From Gautieria morchelliformis (taxonomy: Eukaryota; Basidiomycota; Agaricomycetes; Gomphales; Gomphaceae), in assembly GCA_015179125.1 (NCBI GenBank), contig WHVA01000103.1, positions 124,001 through 188,000 on the forward strand: 64,000 bases of DNA. Direction: 5' to 3'. The position numbers were made by a program, and so were the translations under genes. Position 1 is the first letter of the stretch, and every line of letters begins with the position of its first letter. The notes beneath the pieces were generated by a model. The model worked only from the letters and a program-made list of their open reading frames with translations. It had not been told where the DNA came from and searched no databases. Below, piece after piece: positions 11,724 through 23,584 of the stretch.

Positions 11724-12201
11724 CCACGTACCGAGAAAGGCGGGAGTCGACCCACGGGTATTTCTACCCTACCAACTGAGGATGTTGGACTTCAGTCCGC
11801 TGTGGACGTGGTGGGTCTCAGCCGGTTATTTTTTGAATAGTACATTAATAAGCCCTTCATGAAATTAGGATACAACAATTTGACACATCGATGTCGCCAT
11901 CGGAGGATCTTCAGAATCCGCACTCGCTCAAAGGGTAAGCACTGCCCTACCATACCGGGATGTGATTGGGGGAGATTCAAATATGCGGATGCAATGATTG
12001 GCCGAGAATGCGTGGTCCTGCTCGGCCGGGGTGCTTCGGTACGTGTCTCATTTATACCTTTTCAAGGATGATTGACGCAGATGTCACCAGGGGGATAAAC
12101 CTGAAATAGAGTTCCTATGTATCTAAACAAACGCCTTCGATAAACGTAGTCAACACTGCGGAAAAGATCTCTTTTGAATTCCGCTGAATACGCACGGGTA
12201 A
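11724..12201. repeat. Dispersed repeat, copy 1
   Basis: The block starting GAGAAAGGCGGGAGTC recurs at 15691-16364 with the same order of sub-blocks: GAGGATGTTGGA, GACGTGGTGGGTCTC, a cluster with TGAATAGTACATTAATAAGC, GAATGCGTGGTCCTGCT, and the end CTATGTATCTAAACAAACGC to GAATTCCGC. The reverse strand of the first 80 bases has weak tRNA-like boxes. The type of element is not clear. Confidence 0.6.
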
Positions 12202-13397
12202 TTGCTGACCGGTGCAGTGCCATCGACCCATGTCCAATTTCTCGCCCAGTTACGATCAAAAACCACCTGGAGTGGTGCATCAGTAGAAATTCGTGCGCTC
12301 ATCACCATGCAGCGTCTCTGGGAAATGATCACTGGCCTTCTTTAGTGAACCTCTCCGCGCACAAACCACCGAATCGTTCATGGCCTCTGCTGGATGCAGT
12401 GCATGGTCTTCACTACTTCTTCCGAACTGCCGGCTTACCATGGGGCTTTTACGAAGGTGTACAGCAAAAAACCCTGGCATACACAAGCTGTGACCTGTGA
12501 ACGACTAACTATTCAGTGCTGAATGGCAACATTCAACGACGCGCGGCTCCGTCGCAGCTAGCTATGCATGCTATATCAATGCTGGCCCAACGATACTCGA
12601 TATTTGCACCAGGATCCCAGGCAGATTTAGACGGAGGATCAAGGCTTGGTGCAATTGCATTCGTTATGCAACCTATGAAGACAAAACTAGACGGCTAAAT
12701 AACTTGAAGGGTATGTGTATCACATTGGAATATATAAGTTAACGTAGATGCCCGATGGTCGTCAGCCCTCAAGCTTTCAAAATCGATATCATATCTTCCC
12801 GCTCGATCTCTTCATGCCCGTCATCCCCCAAGATGCCACGCCGATGAAAATCAACTCTGTCCACCTTGATCGACTCCTGGATGCTTTCTAAGGACATGTC
12901 CGATAGTGACATTCCTGCACATGGACCAGTAGCAATTTGCAACCGGACAATATTGCCAGACATGTGACTCGGCGCGCCATTGTCGTCAAGATCTGGGCAT
13001 CCCGTGCCCTCAACTTCCCCTCTCGTATCATTCGGAGCTCGCCTCCGATGTTGGTGTTGAATAGTGGCACTCCAGTACACGTATGTAACCCACAAGGTGT
13101 AGACAAAGGTATGGAGTGCACAAGGCTTGGGATCTAATAAGAACAATATCTATGTATTTAAGGCAGCGACTTGCGTCGACTGCAGACAATCGAATCAACT
13201 CTCTATGTGCCATATTTCACAATACTAAGAGGGCTGGAGGAATAAATGTACACTAGGCAAACGTTCAGCACTAGCAGGTTCAGTGAACGTATGTACATAT
13301 GGTTCGTAAGTTCGTAGCCTTTGCAATAAAGCCTACCACTACACATCTAATATCTTTACCATATGCTTCATGTATATCCATCACACTTAATCAGGTT
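12202..13397 (-). other. Unassigned region with a possible C-terminal exon
   Basis: A minus-strand open frame at 13146-12769 ends in a plausible hydrophilic tail (VDRVDFHRRGILGDDGHEEI). A second minus-strand frame overlapping it (13121-12888) could be an upstream exon. I do not recognise either. Bases 13112-13212 recur at 15249-15394, so part of this frame is repeat. It is a coding candidate only. Confidence 0.25.
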
Positions 13398-14330
13398 CTA
13401 GTAATGAATCCCCAGTAACATACCCGCCTCGGCAATCACTAGGTCCTTAATCTGCATGTCGAAGGGAAACTTCATAGCATAATAGCCCTTCTCTGGCCTG
13501 TTAGTTCCATGGCCTTGGATTTTCAGGACGTGACGAGACCTAGCATCATTCAATAGGTGCTGTGCGGATACAACAAACGAAAAACTGCCGACATACCACC
13601 CGGCATTCAGGTAATCATTATTCGTATCAACGTGCTTCGGCTCATTCCATGACTCCAGTGCCTCACCGAGCTCTGCCAAAAAAATGTTGTGGCTTACAAT
13701 GACAACATGTGGCACGTCTTTGACGAGCTTGTCGACCGTTCCGCGAGGCGTGTAGTCAGACTGGCTCATTTCCTCGGGCTGTGCAGGGAGGGGCACAGCA
13801 TGCCTGAGTACGATGTCTCGCAGTTCAGAGATACCTCTGTGGACGAGGTCTTCCAGACTATCGCCGCCGCTAGGCCGATGGTTTCTATCCGGCAACCCCC
13901 ACACGTTCGTTCTGGTGCGCTCGCAGCGTGCTTCCTCATGACGGTTTGCTGCCATGAGCTGACGGACAACGGGTCCGAAATCATGTTCTACAAGCCCAGC
14001 ACAATCTATGGGCTCCGGGTGGGAGTGGTTATTATCAGCGAGTAATTGAGCAGTATCCTTGGCTCTTTTGTAAGGAGATGTGTAGAGCGCGTCGATGCGA
14101 ACGTTAGCCCAGCGCTCTCCAAGTCTTCGGGCTTGTTCTCGACCATATTCCGTCAAAGTGTCTCGTCGCCAGGAAACCATTTGTTTGTTGTATTACCGAT
14201 GCTCTATGGGGCAGGCCATCAACAGAGGGCAGAATTGAGAGCCATAAGCGGACAGCCATCTTACCTGTCCATGGCGTATGAACGACAGATTAATGTACCC
14301 GGGATCAACCCGAAAGCTGGCTGACGCGTG
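13398..14330 (-). pseudogene. Histidine phosphatase (phosphoglycerate-mutase superfamily), broken or mis-read 5' end
   Basis: The main minus-strand frame (14180-13398, 260 codons) reads TLTEYGREQARRLGERW, LYTSPYKRAKDTAQLLA and, near its middle, VVIVSHNIFLAELGEAL, the block holding the second catalytic histidine. The first catalytic block, SFIRHGQ, lies upstream at about 14280-14300 and is followed by GTAAGA and a short intron ending near a CATAG. The stretch between (NTTNKWFPG) matches the family but is one base out of frame with the main frame. The family removes phosphate from small molecules or proteins using RHG and a later His. Either the gene has a frameshift at about 14165, or the splice sites differ from my model. 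The translation start is not resolved. The C-terminal half is intact. Confidence 0.6.
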
Positions 14331-14465
14331 GAAAAATGTGCATAGGGAGTCGTAGCAAGCATCAATGGGGAAACGGCGTACCAGGGATCCTTGTTTTGTT
14401 CACTGGCCACCAAGTGAGTTTGAATGTACGGATAACGACGAAATACAAGGCTTACGAAAATACTC

Positions 14466-14796
14466 TTATAGCGGGATTAGTACGCGCCAGACACGAATAT
14501 CGAGCGACAAACCTAGTGCAGGCTGAAACTTTGAAGTTGCAACACACCGTCGGATGATGTCCAGATCCTTTCCAGAATCATCCCGCGAACGCATCACCCT
14601 CCCAAGATCATCATCCATCACTACATGGGCTTGCAAGAGGATGACGAGCAGTATGACGGAGGTGTCATTATCCGTAGGTGGGCCGAATGCCTTAGATTGT
14701 AAGGCTTGGAGGACTCTGGCATCGAAGTCGGCCTCCACGTCAACTCGCAGTGGCATTGTCTCGGGAGCGTCGTTTTCCGTTTGAGGTGGCTGGGAC
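14466..14796 (-). CDS. Hypothetical protein (weak)
   Basis: The minus-strand frame from an ATG near 14796 (MSQPPQTENDAPE) encodes about 110 residues with an acidic N-terminal part and a leucine/valine-rich middle (ILLVILLQAHVVMDDDLGRV). I recognise no domain. It lies upstream of the histidine phosphatase on the same strand and could be an upstream exon of another gene or a chance open frame. Confidence 0.25.
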
Positions 14797-14965
14797 ATTG
14801 CAGAAGGGAACTCAGTGGCCGCGATTTGCGAGTAGTAGAATCGCGTACGTGACTTCACCCGGCCAGAGTCAATGACATCATGATCTGCGGTATACTGTAA
14901 GGGCCGATGCCGGCAGATCCCTTGCTCCGGAATCAAGCAGGATCATAGAAACTTGTACAGTTGGG

Positions 14966-15095
14966 CCCGTTCGGTGCCCAGAAACCGTTCCAATTTCCAA
15001 AAGTAGTTTCGGTTTTCTTTGCAGGGTGCAGAAACTGGAACGGTTTTTCAACTGTTTTGGAAATTGATGTGCCGCCGAACGCACAAATTTCTACA
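14966..15095. repeat. Small foldback element
   Basis: GGGCCCGTTCGGTGCCCAGA and AACCGTTCCAATTTCC on the left are mirrored by GGAACGGTTTTTCAACTGTT and GGAAATTG...CCGCCGAAC on the right, with imperfect pairing. It has no coding capacity. It looks like a miniature inverted-repeat element, but I see no target duplication. Confidence 0.5.
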
Positions 15096-15248
15096 ATTTC
15101 TGAAAACCAGTACTGTCCCGCCCATCGCCTCCTGCACTGAGTACGGCTCGTTGGCTCCCCTTACCTCGACAGCGACTGCCATACTACTCCTGCTTACGAC
15201 TCAAGCTTAATGACCGTGCCGGCAAGCCTTGAGCAGTTTCTGATTTGC

Positions 15249-16364
15249 ATATGGAGTGCACATGGCTCCTTGTACTTCGCAAGACAAAGGATACAAGACA
15301 AAGGATATCGTTATAATTAGAACACTATCTATGTATTTAAGGCAGCGACACTTGTGTCGCTGCGGACAATCGAATCAACTATCTATGTGCACAGTTGAAT
15401 CTGCATTATTTGTGCATTTGGCATATGCGTCCAAATCATCTCCGGCTCTCAACCCCCACGAGGGGTGGACGGGCAGGTTAACCGATAATAGACGGTCTAT
15501 TAACGGTTAACATGCATTTTAAATGCCGGGGGCATCCATCGTACGTATGTACGAAGAGGTGGAATACTGAACAACTAACTGTCCTATGCGAAAACTGGGT
15601 CCGCTGAAGACATTCCATGGACATGGTCATCTAGCCGGTCTGGCATCCTCTATGTGACTACCGACTAGATTACCATGTTTATGGAATGCGGCAGGTACTG
15701 AGAAAGGCGGGAGTCCACCCACGGGTACTAGTATATCAACCCTGCCAGCTGAGGATGTTGGATTTTAATCCGCTGGCGAATTCGACGTGGTGGGTCTCGA
15801 GCGCTCAGCCGGTTATTTCTTGAATAGTACATTAATAAGCCCTGCATGAAATCAGTGTATACATCGGCGAAACAGCACACAACTTTTGTATGGCGACAAC
15901 GATGTGTCATTGGAGCCATACAAAGTTGGGCAGAACGGTACAGATTCTTCACCCGACGATCGATCCGGAGGAAGAATCCGTACCGTTCTGCACAACTTTT
16001 GCAGCATTCCCAACCCACAATAATTGATGAATCCGCATTCGCCCACAGGGTAAGTACTGCCCTACCATACCGGGATGTGATATGGGGGAGATTCATATTT
16101 GCGGATGCAATGATTGACCGAGAATGCGTGGTCCTGCTGGGCTGGGGTGATTCGGTACGTGTCTTATTTATGCCTTTTCAATGGTGATTGACCCAGATGT
16201 CACAGTGGGGTAAAAATGAAATAGGGTTCCTAAAACACGTTTGTTTAGATACATAGAAATTCTATATACATAGGAACCCTATGTATCTAAACAAACGCGT
16301 TGATAAACGTAGTCGACACTGCGGAAAAGATCTCTCTTGAATTCCGCGGAATATACACAGGTAA
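15249..16364. repeat. Dispersed repeat, copy 2, with internal inverted repeats
   Basis: Bases 15249-15394 match 13112-13212 and 15691-16364 match 11724-12201. Compared with copy 1, this copy carries an extra block at about 15855-16020 with an inverted repeat (GCAGAACGGTACAGATTCTT and its reverse complement). It also has a second inverted repeat at about 16228-16300 formed by two copies of GTATCTAAACAAACG in opposite orientation. A perfect-looking palindrome around GGTTAAC also lies at 15476-15511. Nothing in this stretch looks coding. Confidence 0.55.
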
Positions 16365-16731
16365 TACACTCAAGGGTGGATAGTAGAAACTTGGCCGACG
16401 CTTAGTAGAAGGCCACCCACGCGCCTGACAATATTTCCGATGTTGCCAATAAGCGTCTTGCCTGCCAGTGATAGACTGAGTGTTTAATGTGAGCATCTGA
16501 AACCCACATTTGGAAATTGATGAATACCTTTCTACAAAAGATCGAGGCTGAGCATTGTGGCATATATATAGAACTTCAATGGTGTCGATACTGTACCGTT
16601 CAGAATTATAAAATCACGATCTAAGTATGATAGCTTTTTCCTTGAATAGTAAGTTGACCTTGATTTACATAATCAAGTGTATCTTTCGGAGTTAGAACTA
16701 TATACTCCCCGAGCCACGTACACGACCAGCC

Positions 16732-19700
16732 ATGAAGCTCAAAGAGATTCACAGGACTTCGACATTTGCATGGTCGCCTTCACTGTCCATTCCGCTGCTC
16801 GCCACTGGGACCGTGGCGGGGGCGTTGGACGAGTCCTTCAGCAACGACAGCCAGCTCGAAATATGGGGCCCTGACTTTCTCGATAAAAATGAGTATGCTT
16901 TAGGGGGGGATGCAGGCCAACCTGGCCCCAAAGCATCCGTTACGACTACCTCAAGGTTAGGTGCTGGAATGCAATTCATGTAGCTTGTGCTGACTTTGCG
17001 TTCAGATTTAATCGACTCGCATGGGGCTACGTGGACAGCGCCAGACCCCGCGGTGTGCTAGCAGCGGGCATGGAAAATGGAGAGCTTGGCATATGGGACC
17101 CTGCCAAGATCCTTAATGGCGATGAGTGTGTATCTATCTAGTGTGTAGCAGAATGTCGGCCTTACTCTCCCCGCCATAGTGCATCCGATTCTCTCGTGCT
17201 CCGGAATACGATCCACACTGGACCTGTTCGTGGCTTGGATTTCAACCCTCTGCAAACAAATCTGTTGTCCTCAGGCGCCACCAACGGCGAGGTGACCACG
17301 CTGCTTGTTCTCGCGGCTCACTGCTTACACCGTCTCAGATTTATATTTGGGACCTTAAGGACCCCAGCAAACCTTACTCTCCGGGAACTCGTAGCACGAA
17401 GCTTGACGAAACCACCGCGATTGCATGGAATAATCACGTTCCCCATATATTGGCAACATCCAGTAGTACCGGATACACCGTGGTGTGGGACTTACGCGGC
17501 AAGCGTGAGATGGTCGCACTTGCGTACAGTGGCGGCGCGGGTACTACTGGTGGTTCTGTTCATGGTGGTGGCGCCATGGCAATAGGTGGCAGAAGAGGGA
17601 TGAGCGATGTAAGCTGGCATCCGGACAACGTTGGTCATTACCGTGCATTTGTCCCGTCTCCTCCACTTATGTAGTTATACAGGCTACGAGACTTGTCACG
17701 GCGTCCGAGGACGATACTTCGCCGATCATTATGAGTTGGGACCTACGAAACGCGCGCGCTCCGGAAAAGGTGGGCCGCCATCATTAGATGGCATCGCAGA
17801 ACGTCCTCTAACAGTCACACAGATTCTCACTGGCCACGAAAAGGGCGTCCTCTCACTTTCATGGTGCAAGCAAGATGCCGACCTCCTCCTCTCGTGTGGC
17901 AAAGACAATCGTGTCCTATGCTGGAATCCACAGACGAGCGAGATTATCGGCGAACTCCCACCCGCGAACAACTGGGCGTTCCAAGTCCAGTGGTGCCCAC
18001 GCAATCCAGATCTCCTCGCCACTGCCTTCTTCGACGGTACCATTGGGGTCCATTCTATCCAGTCGACGAATGAGACTGCTGCGCCGGCGCCTGTCCCACA
18101 GCAAGACGGTGCAGACTTGTTTGATGCTCCTGGCTTCGGCCAAACCAGTCAATCGAATCTTTCGCTTAAACAGCCACCGAAATGGTTACGTCGCCCCGTG
18201 TCAAGCTCGTTCGGCTACGGGGGACGCCTCGTAACCGTCAACAATCTGCCGAACGCGCAGGGTAGAAACCAAAGCAGCGTTGTCCATCTTCGCACCGTAA
18301 TTACTGAGCACACAGTCATTGAACGTGCGAACAAGCTCCAGGACGCTGTCGACGAGGGGTCTCTTAGCGAGTTTGCAGAAAGAAGGAGCACGGAGACGCA
18401 AGGAAAGGATCAGGGGAACGAGAGCTGGAAAGCGCTGCTTAGCTTGTTCAAGGCGAATTCCCGAGAGGAACTTATCACACTCTTCGGATTCTCTAAGACT
18501 GGGATCGTCGCCGAAGTCGCTGAGACTATCAAGAACGTCAAGGCGACTGCTGTATCCTCAACCGGACAGGAGCAAGATGACGCTGAGGGTACGCCACATG
18601 AACCCGTGGTCTCTTTCGTCGAGCCGGAGAAAGATGCGGAACCTTCTCGAGAGGGGGCAGAGAGTCCCGATCAACCCCAAAGCGCTGGCCCAATGGCTTC
18701 TGAGACTACGCCATCCGAATTTAGCATGAGTGCCACCTCAGAAGGTACTAAAGCCGCCGACCTCGAATCGACTACGACAGAGCACAGCCTGTTCGCAGAC
18801 GATGCCGTCAATGGTACACCGCAAACTGACGCTGCTGCGGACTTTTTTAGTTCTATGGGCACGATCCGCGGTCCACTTCCAGGACACGTACTTGTGCCTC
18901 ATACCAACTATGGTCAGGATTCATCAGTGGCGGCCACCATCGGTTCTGGCCCATCTTCTGTAGCGTCGGAGGTCCTCAAGAGCAATACATTTGCCATCTA
19001 CCCCAAGGAGACGTCTGAAATGGACAGACTTGTCACCAAGGCTCTCGTTCTTGGGGATTTCGAGTCCGCCGTTTCACTCTGCGTTGCCTCCGACCGTTTC
19101 GCAGACGCGATTTTGCTTGCAGTCAAAGGAGGCGTGGAGCTCTTGCAAAAGACGCAGAAGGCTTATTTCGAACGCCAGACGACTACTCTACCATACCTTC
19201 GTCTATATCAGTCGATCGTGACCAACGACCTCACGGACATCGTTCAAAACGCAGACCTGCGCGAATGGCAGGAAATTTTCGTCGTTCTTTGCACGTTTGC
19301 GAAGCAGGAGGAATTTCCGGCATTGGCGGAGCAGCTTGGGCAACGTCTCGAGTTCCAAGGTAATCTTATCAAGGTCTCGGCCGTGGACGATTCTGCGGAG
19401 AAATCCTTGGAGTTCAGGAAGCATGCGACGCTGTGCTATTTGGCAGCTACCAAGCTAGAAAAAATCGTGAATGTCTGGGTGGACGAGATGCGAGAGGAAG
19501 AAGAGTCGCTTCAGCGGAACACCGAAGAGCTGCCGGATGATGCGTCGCGTTACTCTACCCACGCTCAAGCTTTACAGACGTTCATCGAAAAGGTTACTGT
19601 CTTCCGCAGCGCGACGGACTACGTCGACGTTGATCTAAAACAAACACCCGAGGACGCCGACGCCAAATCGTACAAGCTGGCGGCTCTTTATGACCGTTAC

Positions 19701-21592
19701 TTTGAGTATACAGATCTTCTCGCCTCTCAAGGCCTAGTAACTCACGCCGTGAAGTATTTGGAGTACACACCCGCGGATTACAAAGGTAGCCAGGGCTCTG
19801 AGGTGGACTTTGATGTCGCTAGGCAGCGTCTGCTTCTTGCTGCGGGTACTACAGCCACTCCGAAAGTGTCGGCTGCTCAACCCCTAGCATCGGCGCCAAT
19901 CGCGCCTGCAGTGGCAACCTCGTATGCCCAGCCTACGTACACTAGCAATCCTTACGGAGGGGTGCAGACCCAGGGTGTTCAGCAGCAACAGGCCCAGCCT
20001 CAGACCTCATATGGAGCTTATAACCCACAGGTGGCCCCGAACGCGAGACCTACTTCTGTCAACCCATACGCGCCGCCCCAGGCGGCAGCTCCACTGCCGT
20101 CACAGCCTTACCAGAGTATGGCACCGCCGCCGCCGTCATATCCTTCATCACAGAATACCTATGCGCCGGGGGCTTCGTCTTACCATCCTCCCGGTTCGGT
20201 TCAACAAGGCATGGTCCCTCCACCACCGCCTCCGATCACCTCTGGTCCTGGTGGCATGCATCCTGCCCCACCACCTCAAGCTATGCCGCCTCCGCCGCAA
20301 AAAAGGGAGAATGGTGGTTGGAATGACGCACCAAAAGTTTCAGACCGGCGCAATACTCCAAGTCAAGTCAATCTCGCTAACAAGCCAAACCCTTTGACTA
20401 CACCGTTCCCGAATGCCCCTGCGCCCGCGCCAGGCACCCCATCTAATCCTTATTTCCATGGGCAGCAGCCTCAGGCGCTACCTCCTCCACCTAGGGCTGG
20501 TGCATCGACTCCTCAACGCTTGCAAGGTCCTCCGCCACCACGCGGGCAATCACTGTCCCATCAAACGCAGCCTCCTCCCCCTGCATCTCAAGGCTCATAC
20601 GCACCTCCCCATCCAGGTACGCAGAGTCATCCGCCTCCCCCAACCCAGTTCCCGCCACCCCCCGGCCGTGTCCTTTCCCCTCAAGGTCAGGTCCGACCCG
20701 GATCAGGCGGACCAGGGCAGTACTCTCTCCCCCCCAGTCGTCTCTTGTCACCCCCACAGGGCGGCCCTCCGCCTCCACCGTCCGGAGCTGTCCATTTCGG
20801 CGGTCAGCCGCCGCCCTCTGGAATGGCGCGCGCGACGCCACCGCCACAAAATGGACCCTATGGCCCTCCTACACATGCTACTCAGGCCCCACCACAACTT
20901 GCAGGCAGGGCACCGGGTCCGTATGGCGCACAAGGTCCTCCCCGGGCAGGTCCGCCTGGAATGCAGGGCCCACCTCCGCCCGGCGCTTCTGCCCAAAGAA
21001 GTCACGGTGCCCCAGGAGACGTCGCTGGAACATCTCGCAGCGCTCCCACGCCTCCACCCAAAGCGGTAGCGCCCGCTGCAAAATACCGTACGTCCAAAGA
21101 GTCACCTATATCCTTGGTAGTATCATGCTGACATTCTTTGGTTACTGAATAGCGCCCGGAGATCGTAGCCACATCCCAGAGTCATCTAAGCCGGCGTATG
21201 ACGTCCTCTCAGAGGAGTTGAGACGTTTGAGACAAATTTCCCCTGTACGCATGATTACTACGCCAGTTGCCCGTTCCTGACCTGTTATTGCAGCCACAGC
21301 AAAAGCGTATGGTTGACGACACTGAACGGCGACTGAATGCCCTTTTCGATGCGCTCAACTGTGAGACGCTCTCAAAACCCGTTGTTGAGCAGTTGGTGAA
21401 TTTGACAAACGGTACGATATTCTCTTGCGGTAATCTTGATGATCTTCAATGGAGGTTTCTTTCGCAGCGATGTCCACTAGAAATCGAGATGCGGCCATGG
21501 CCATACATGTTGATTTATTGACAAGAGGATCAATGACCGACGACATTGGTCTCTGGATGGCTGGGGTGAAGCAGCTGATCATTCGACTATAA
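16732..21592 (+). CDS. SEC31: SEC31, outer-coat subunit of COPII vesicles
   Basis: Nine exons can be placed by eye: 16732-16955, 17006-17125, 17180-17291, 17339-17629, 17683-17769, 17823-21087, 21153-21244, 21294-21411 and 21468-21592. They sum to 4434 bases, an exact frame of 1477 residues plus TAA, and all junctions are GT-AG. The N-terminus ([16 protein letters not shown]) and the WD40 blades, with [29 protein letters not shown] and MSWDLRNA, are typical of Sec31. A helical ACE1-like region follows at about residues 600-870. Then comes a long Pro/Gln/Gly-rich linker, which binds Sec23 in the family, and a helical C-terminal domain ending [13 protein letters not shown]. With Sec13 it forms the cage of ER-to-Golgi vesicles. 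Length, order and all splice sites look intact. It is the only certain housekeeping gene in the window. Confidence 0.96.
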
Positions 21593-22539
21593 ATTCCTCT
21601 AATATTTCAATATTCCGGGCTATCACAATAAAGCCAGAGCAATGAATATATCGATTCCACTTCATTTAGTTGTGCTAGGTAATGGATTATTAGCTACTTA
21701 GAGATGACCAATCTCCTTGACATTGGGGAAGATTATTTCACGATCAATTCCGTCCAACATCGTCTTGCTGCATGGACACGAAACATCTGTCGCCGGATGG
21801 AAACTACCGGCCGCAGTACATGGGTTAGTCAGCTCGAGCTAAGGGCCTTGGGACGCCTCCGTCTCCTGACTAACTCACCACCCAACCGTAACACTTCCCG
21901 CTGGTGGGTCCCGAGTGCTGTAGCGGCCTCTTGGCGGATGGCTAAAGGCACCGTTCACGCGCACAGACCGTTCACTCCCACTAGGCACAGGCTCAGAAGT
22001 AGTGACTCCTAAACAGAACTGGAAGGGCGAGCGGTCGGGGTAGCGGTATCCCCCTGACGAGAGCTTTCGTCGGCTCGAAACCGCTACACACCCGTCTCCC
22101 TAGTAACCCTCTTCCCTACCTGGCAGGAAGCCCAATCTTCGGAGACGGCTGCCTGCGGTAGGTGCAAAGGTTGTGGTCTGCCCAGCGGCGCTCTGTTGGA
22201 CGCAGCGGCCTGCGGCTTCGCTTGCAGGCAGCATAGCTAAAGACCTGTCCGTTCACTTTAGCGGTCGTGATGATCGTACAGGCGATCGGCTCGATCGCCT
22301 GCGCGCGCGTCCTGACACCCTTCAATCTCATCGACGGTCAGCAAGACAGGCCACTGTATATATCTACCATGCGTATATACAGCGGTCAAATTAATATGTA
22401 TTCCCCTGTAGCCAGCGCAGAACTCACCACCACGTGATTCGATACGCTCCGTTCTTCCATGAAGACTCGCACTCAAGCCCGGTAAGTTAGTTTAAATTCT
22501 GACTATGCTTCTTTATTGGAAAAAGTAATCTACTAGCAT
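21593..22539. other. Unassigned GC-rich block downstream of SEC31
   Basis: From about 21830 to 22330 the sequence is GC-rich and rich in short hairpins (for example CCTGCGGCTTCGCTTGCAGG at about 22208). The open frames are short and do not resemble known proteins. It is perhaps an untranslated part of a transposon. No family is recognised. Confidence 0.3.
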
Positions 22540-23584
22540 ATGAATGAGATCGATGCTAGGCGAATCGAGGATGATATCAAAGTTACTCTGAAGAGAGTTC
22601 CCACCACCACCAAAGAATTGCCTATCGCTCGCTATCTCTCGTCTGAGGCGCTCCTGCCAGATCCCAGAAATCGGACTGTCCGTATATTAGATGTCATACC
22701 TCTGCCTGACGATGACGAGTGGGCCATGCCGTACCTAAGGCAATTCGATCCAGTTTTGAGTGGAATGCCTAGAATTTTTCGGGCAATCGCTCCAGGTAAG
22801 TCAGCATTTGTACCAGAATTTCTTTGTTGAGTTTCCCATTTTTCTGCACTGGCAGGGACTAGAGTTCATGCATGAACACAACGTAGCCCACAGGTAACCT
22901 GCCTCGTCTCATATTTGAATTCCTTCGGACAATTTTTGCGGGGATGCGTGTCATGGGAATATCATGATGGACTCGAGCAGGCTGATACCGGGTTTTTTTT
23001 TACAATCGGCGCATGATGGCGCCCCCGTCAGAAGGATTACATACACAACCCGTCTAGCTGTGGCTCCAACGGATTATTTCTTCGTTGATTTTGGGCTGTC
23101 TTCTCACTTCGCAAGCTTCGAAGAGAGGCATCTAGTGACAGGCATGGCAGGCCAGAACAAAACTGTGCCAGAATTGTCATATGAAGTCCCACACGACCCT
23201 TTCAAAGTGGACATTTACCATTTAGGAGGCGTTTTTGAAGAATTAGTCGAGGTGTGCGGCCAATGGCTTATCGATATATAGTATCTTCACTCGGGGACAC
23301 AGAACTATCATGGTCTTGGTGTATTCCAGCCTCTGGTGACTGCCATGATGTGCCGAAATCCGACGCAACGGCCTGATGCATCTTCAGCTCTAGCTCAGTT
23401 CGAAACCATTGTGTCTAAACTAGGATCTCGGGCACTCAAATCGCCGGTCCTACTTTACGAGAAGTCGCTCTACGCGCCGACATGCTGGAAAATACGGACA
23501 GGATTGGGGCACTCGGTTTGTTTAATTCTTATCTCTCCACTTCTAACATTTCTTACCGTTGTTTTACTCTCAGGAAGGGGGTGA
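22540..23584 (+). pseudogene. Kinase-like protein pseudogene, copy 1
   Basis: It belongs to a multi-copy mushroom family with a protein-kinase-like catalytic core. Probable exons are 22540-22795, 22856-22893, 22942-23251 and 23303-23584. Motifs in order: LKRV with the presumed ATP-site lysine, IARYLSSEAL, LDVIPLPDDDEWAMPYLRQF, GLEFMHEHNVAHR, then DACHGN, which completes an HRD-type catalytic loop across an intron. YFFVDFGLSS (DFG), KTVPELSYEVPHDPFKVDIY and a C-terminal MTAMMCRNPTQRPDASSAL follow. Defects are visible. The acceptor at 22940-22941 reads GG where copy 2 (63501-64000) has AG. The segment after PYLRQF is shortened and shifted, and the exon lengths do not sum to a multiple of three. 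Substrate and role are unknown. Confidence 0.72.

Noticed and set aside
11735-11830. tRNA gene or tRNA-derived SINE on the minus strand
   Set aside because: Weak A-box-like (CTCAGTTGGTAGG) and B-box-like (GGGTCGACTCC) segments are present, but they are too close together, and neither copy folds into a cloverleaf by eye.
20491-20847. Minus-strand gene inside SEC31
   Set aside because: It is a mirror of the Pro-rich SEC31 linker. Exon lengths and motifs strongly support the plus strand.
21830-22330. Ribosomal RNA or intergenic spacer
   Set aside because: The block is GC-rich with hairpins, but I could not match any conserved rRNA core segment.
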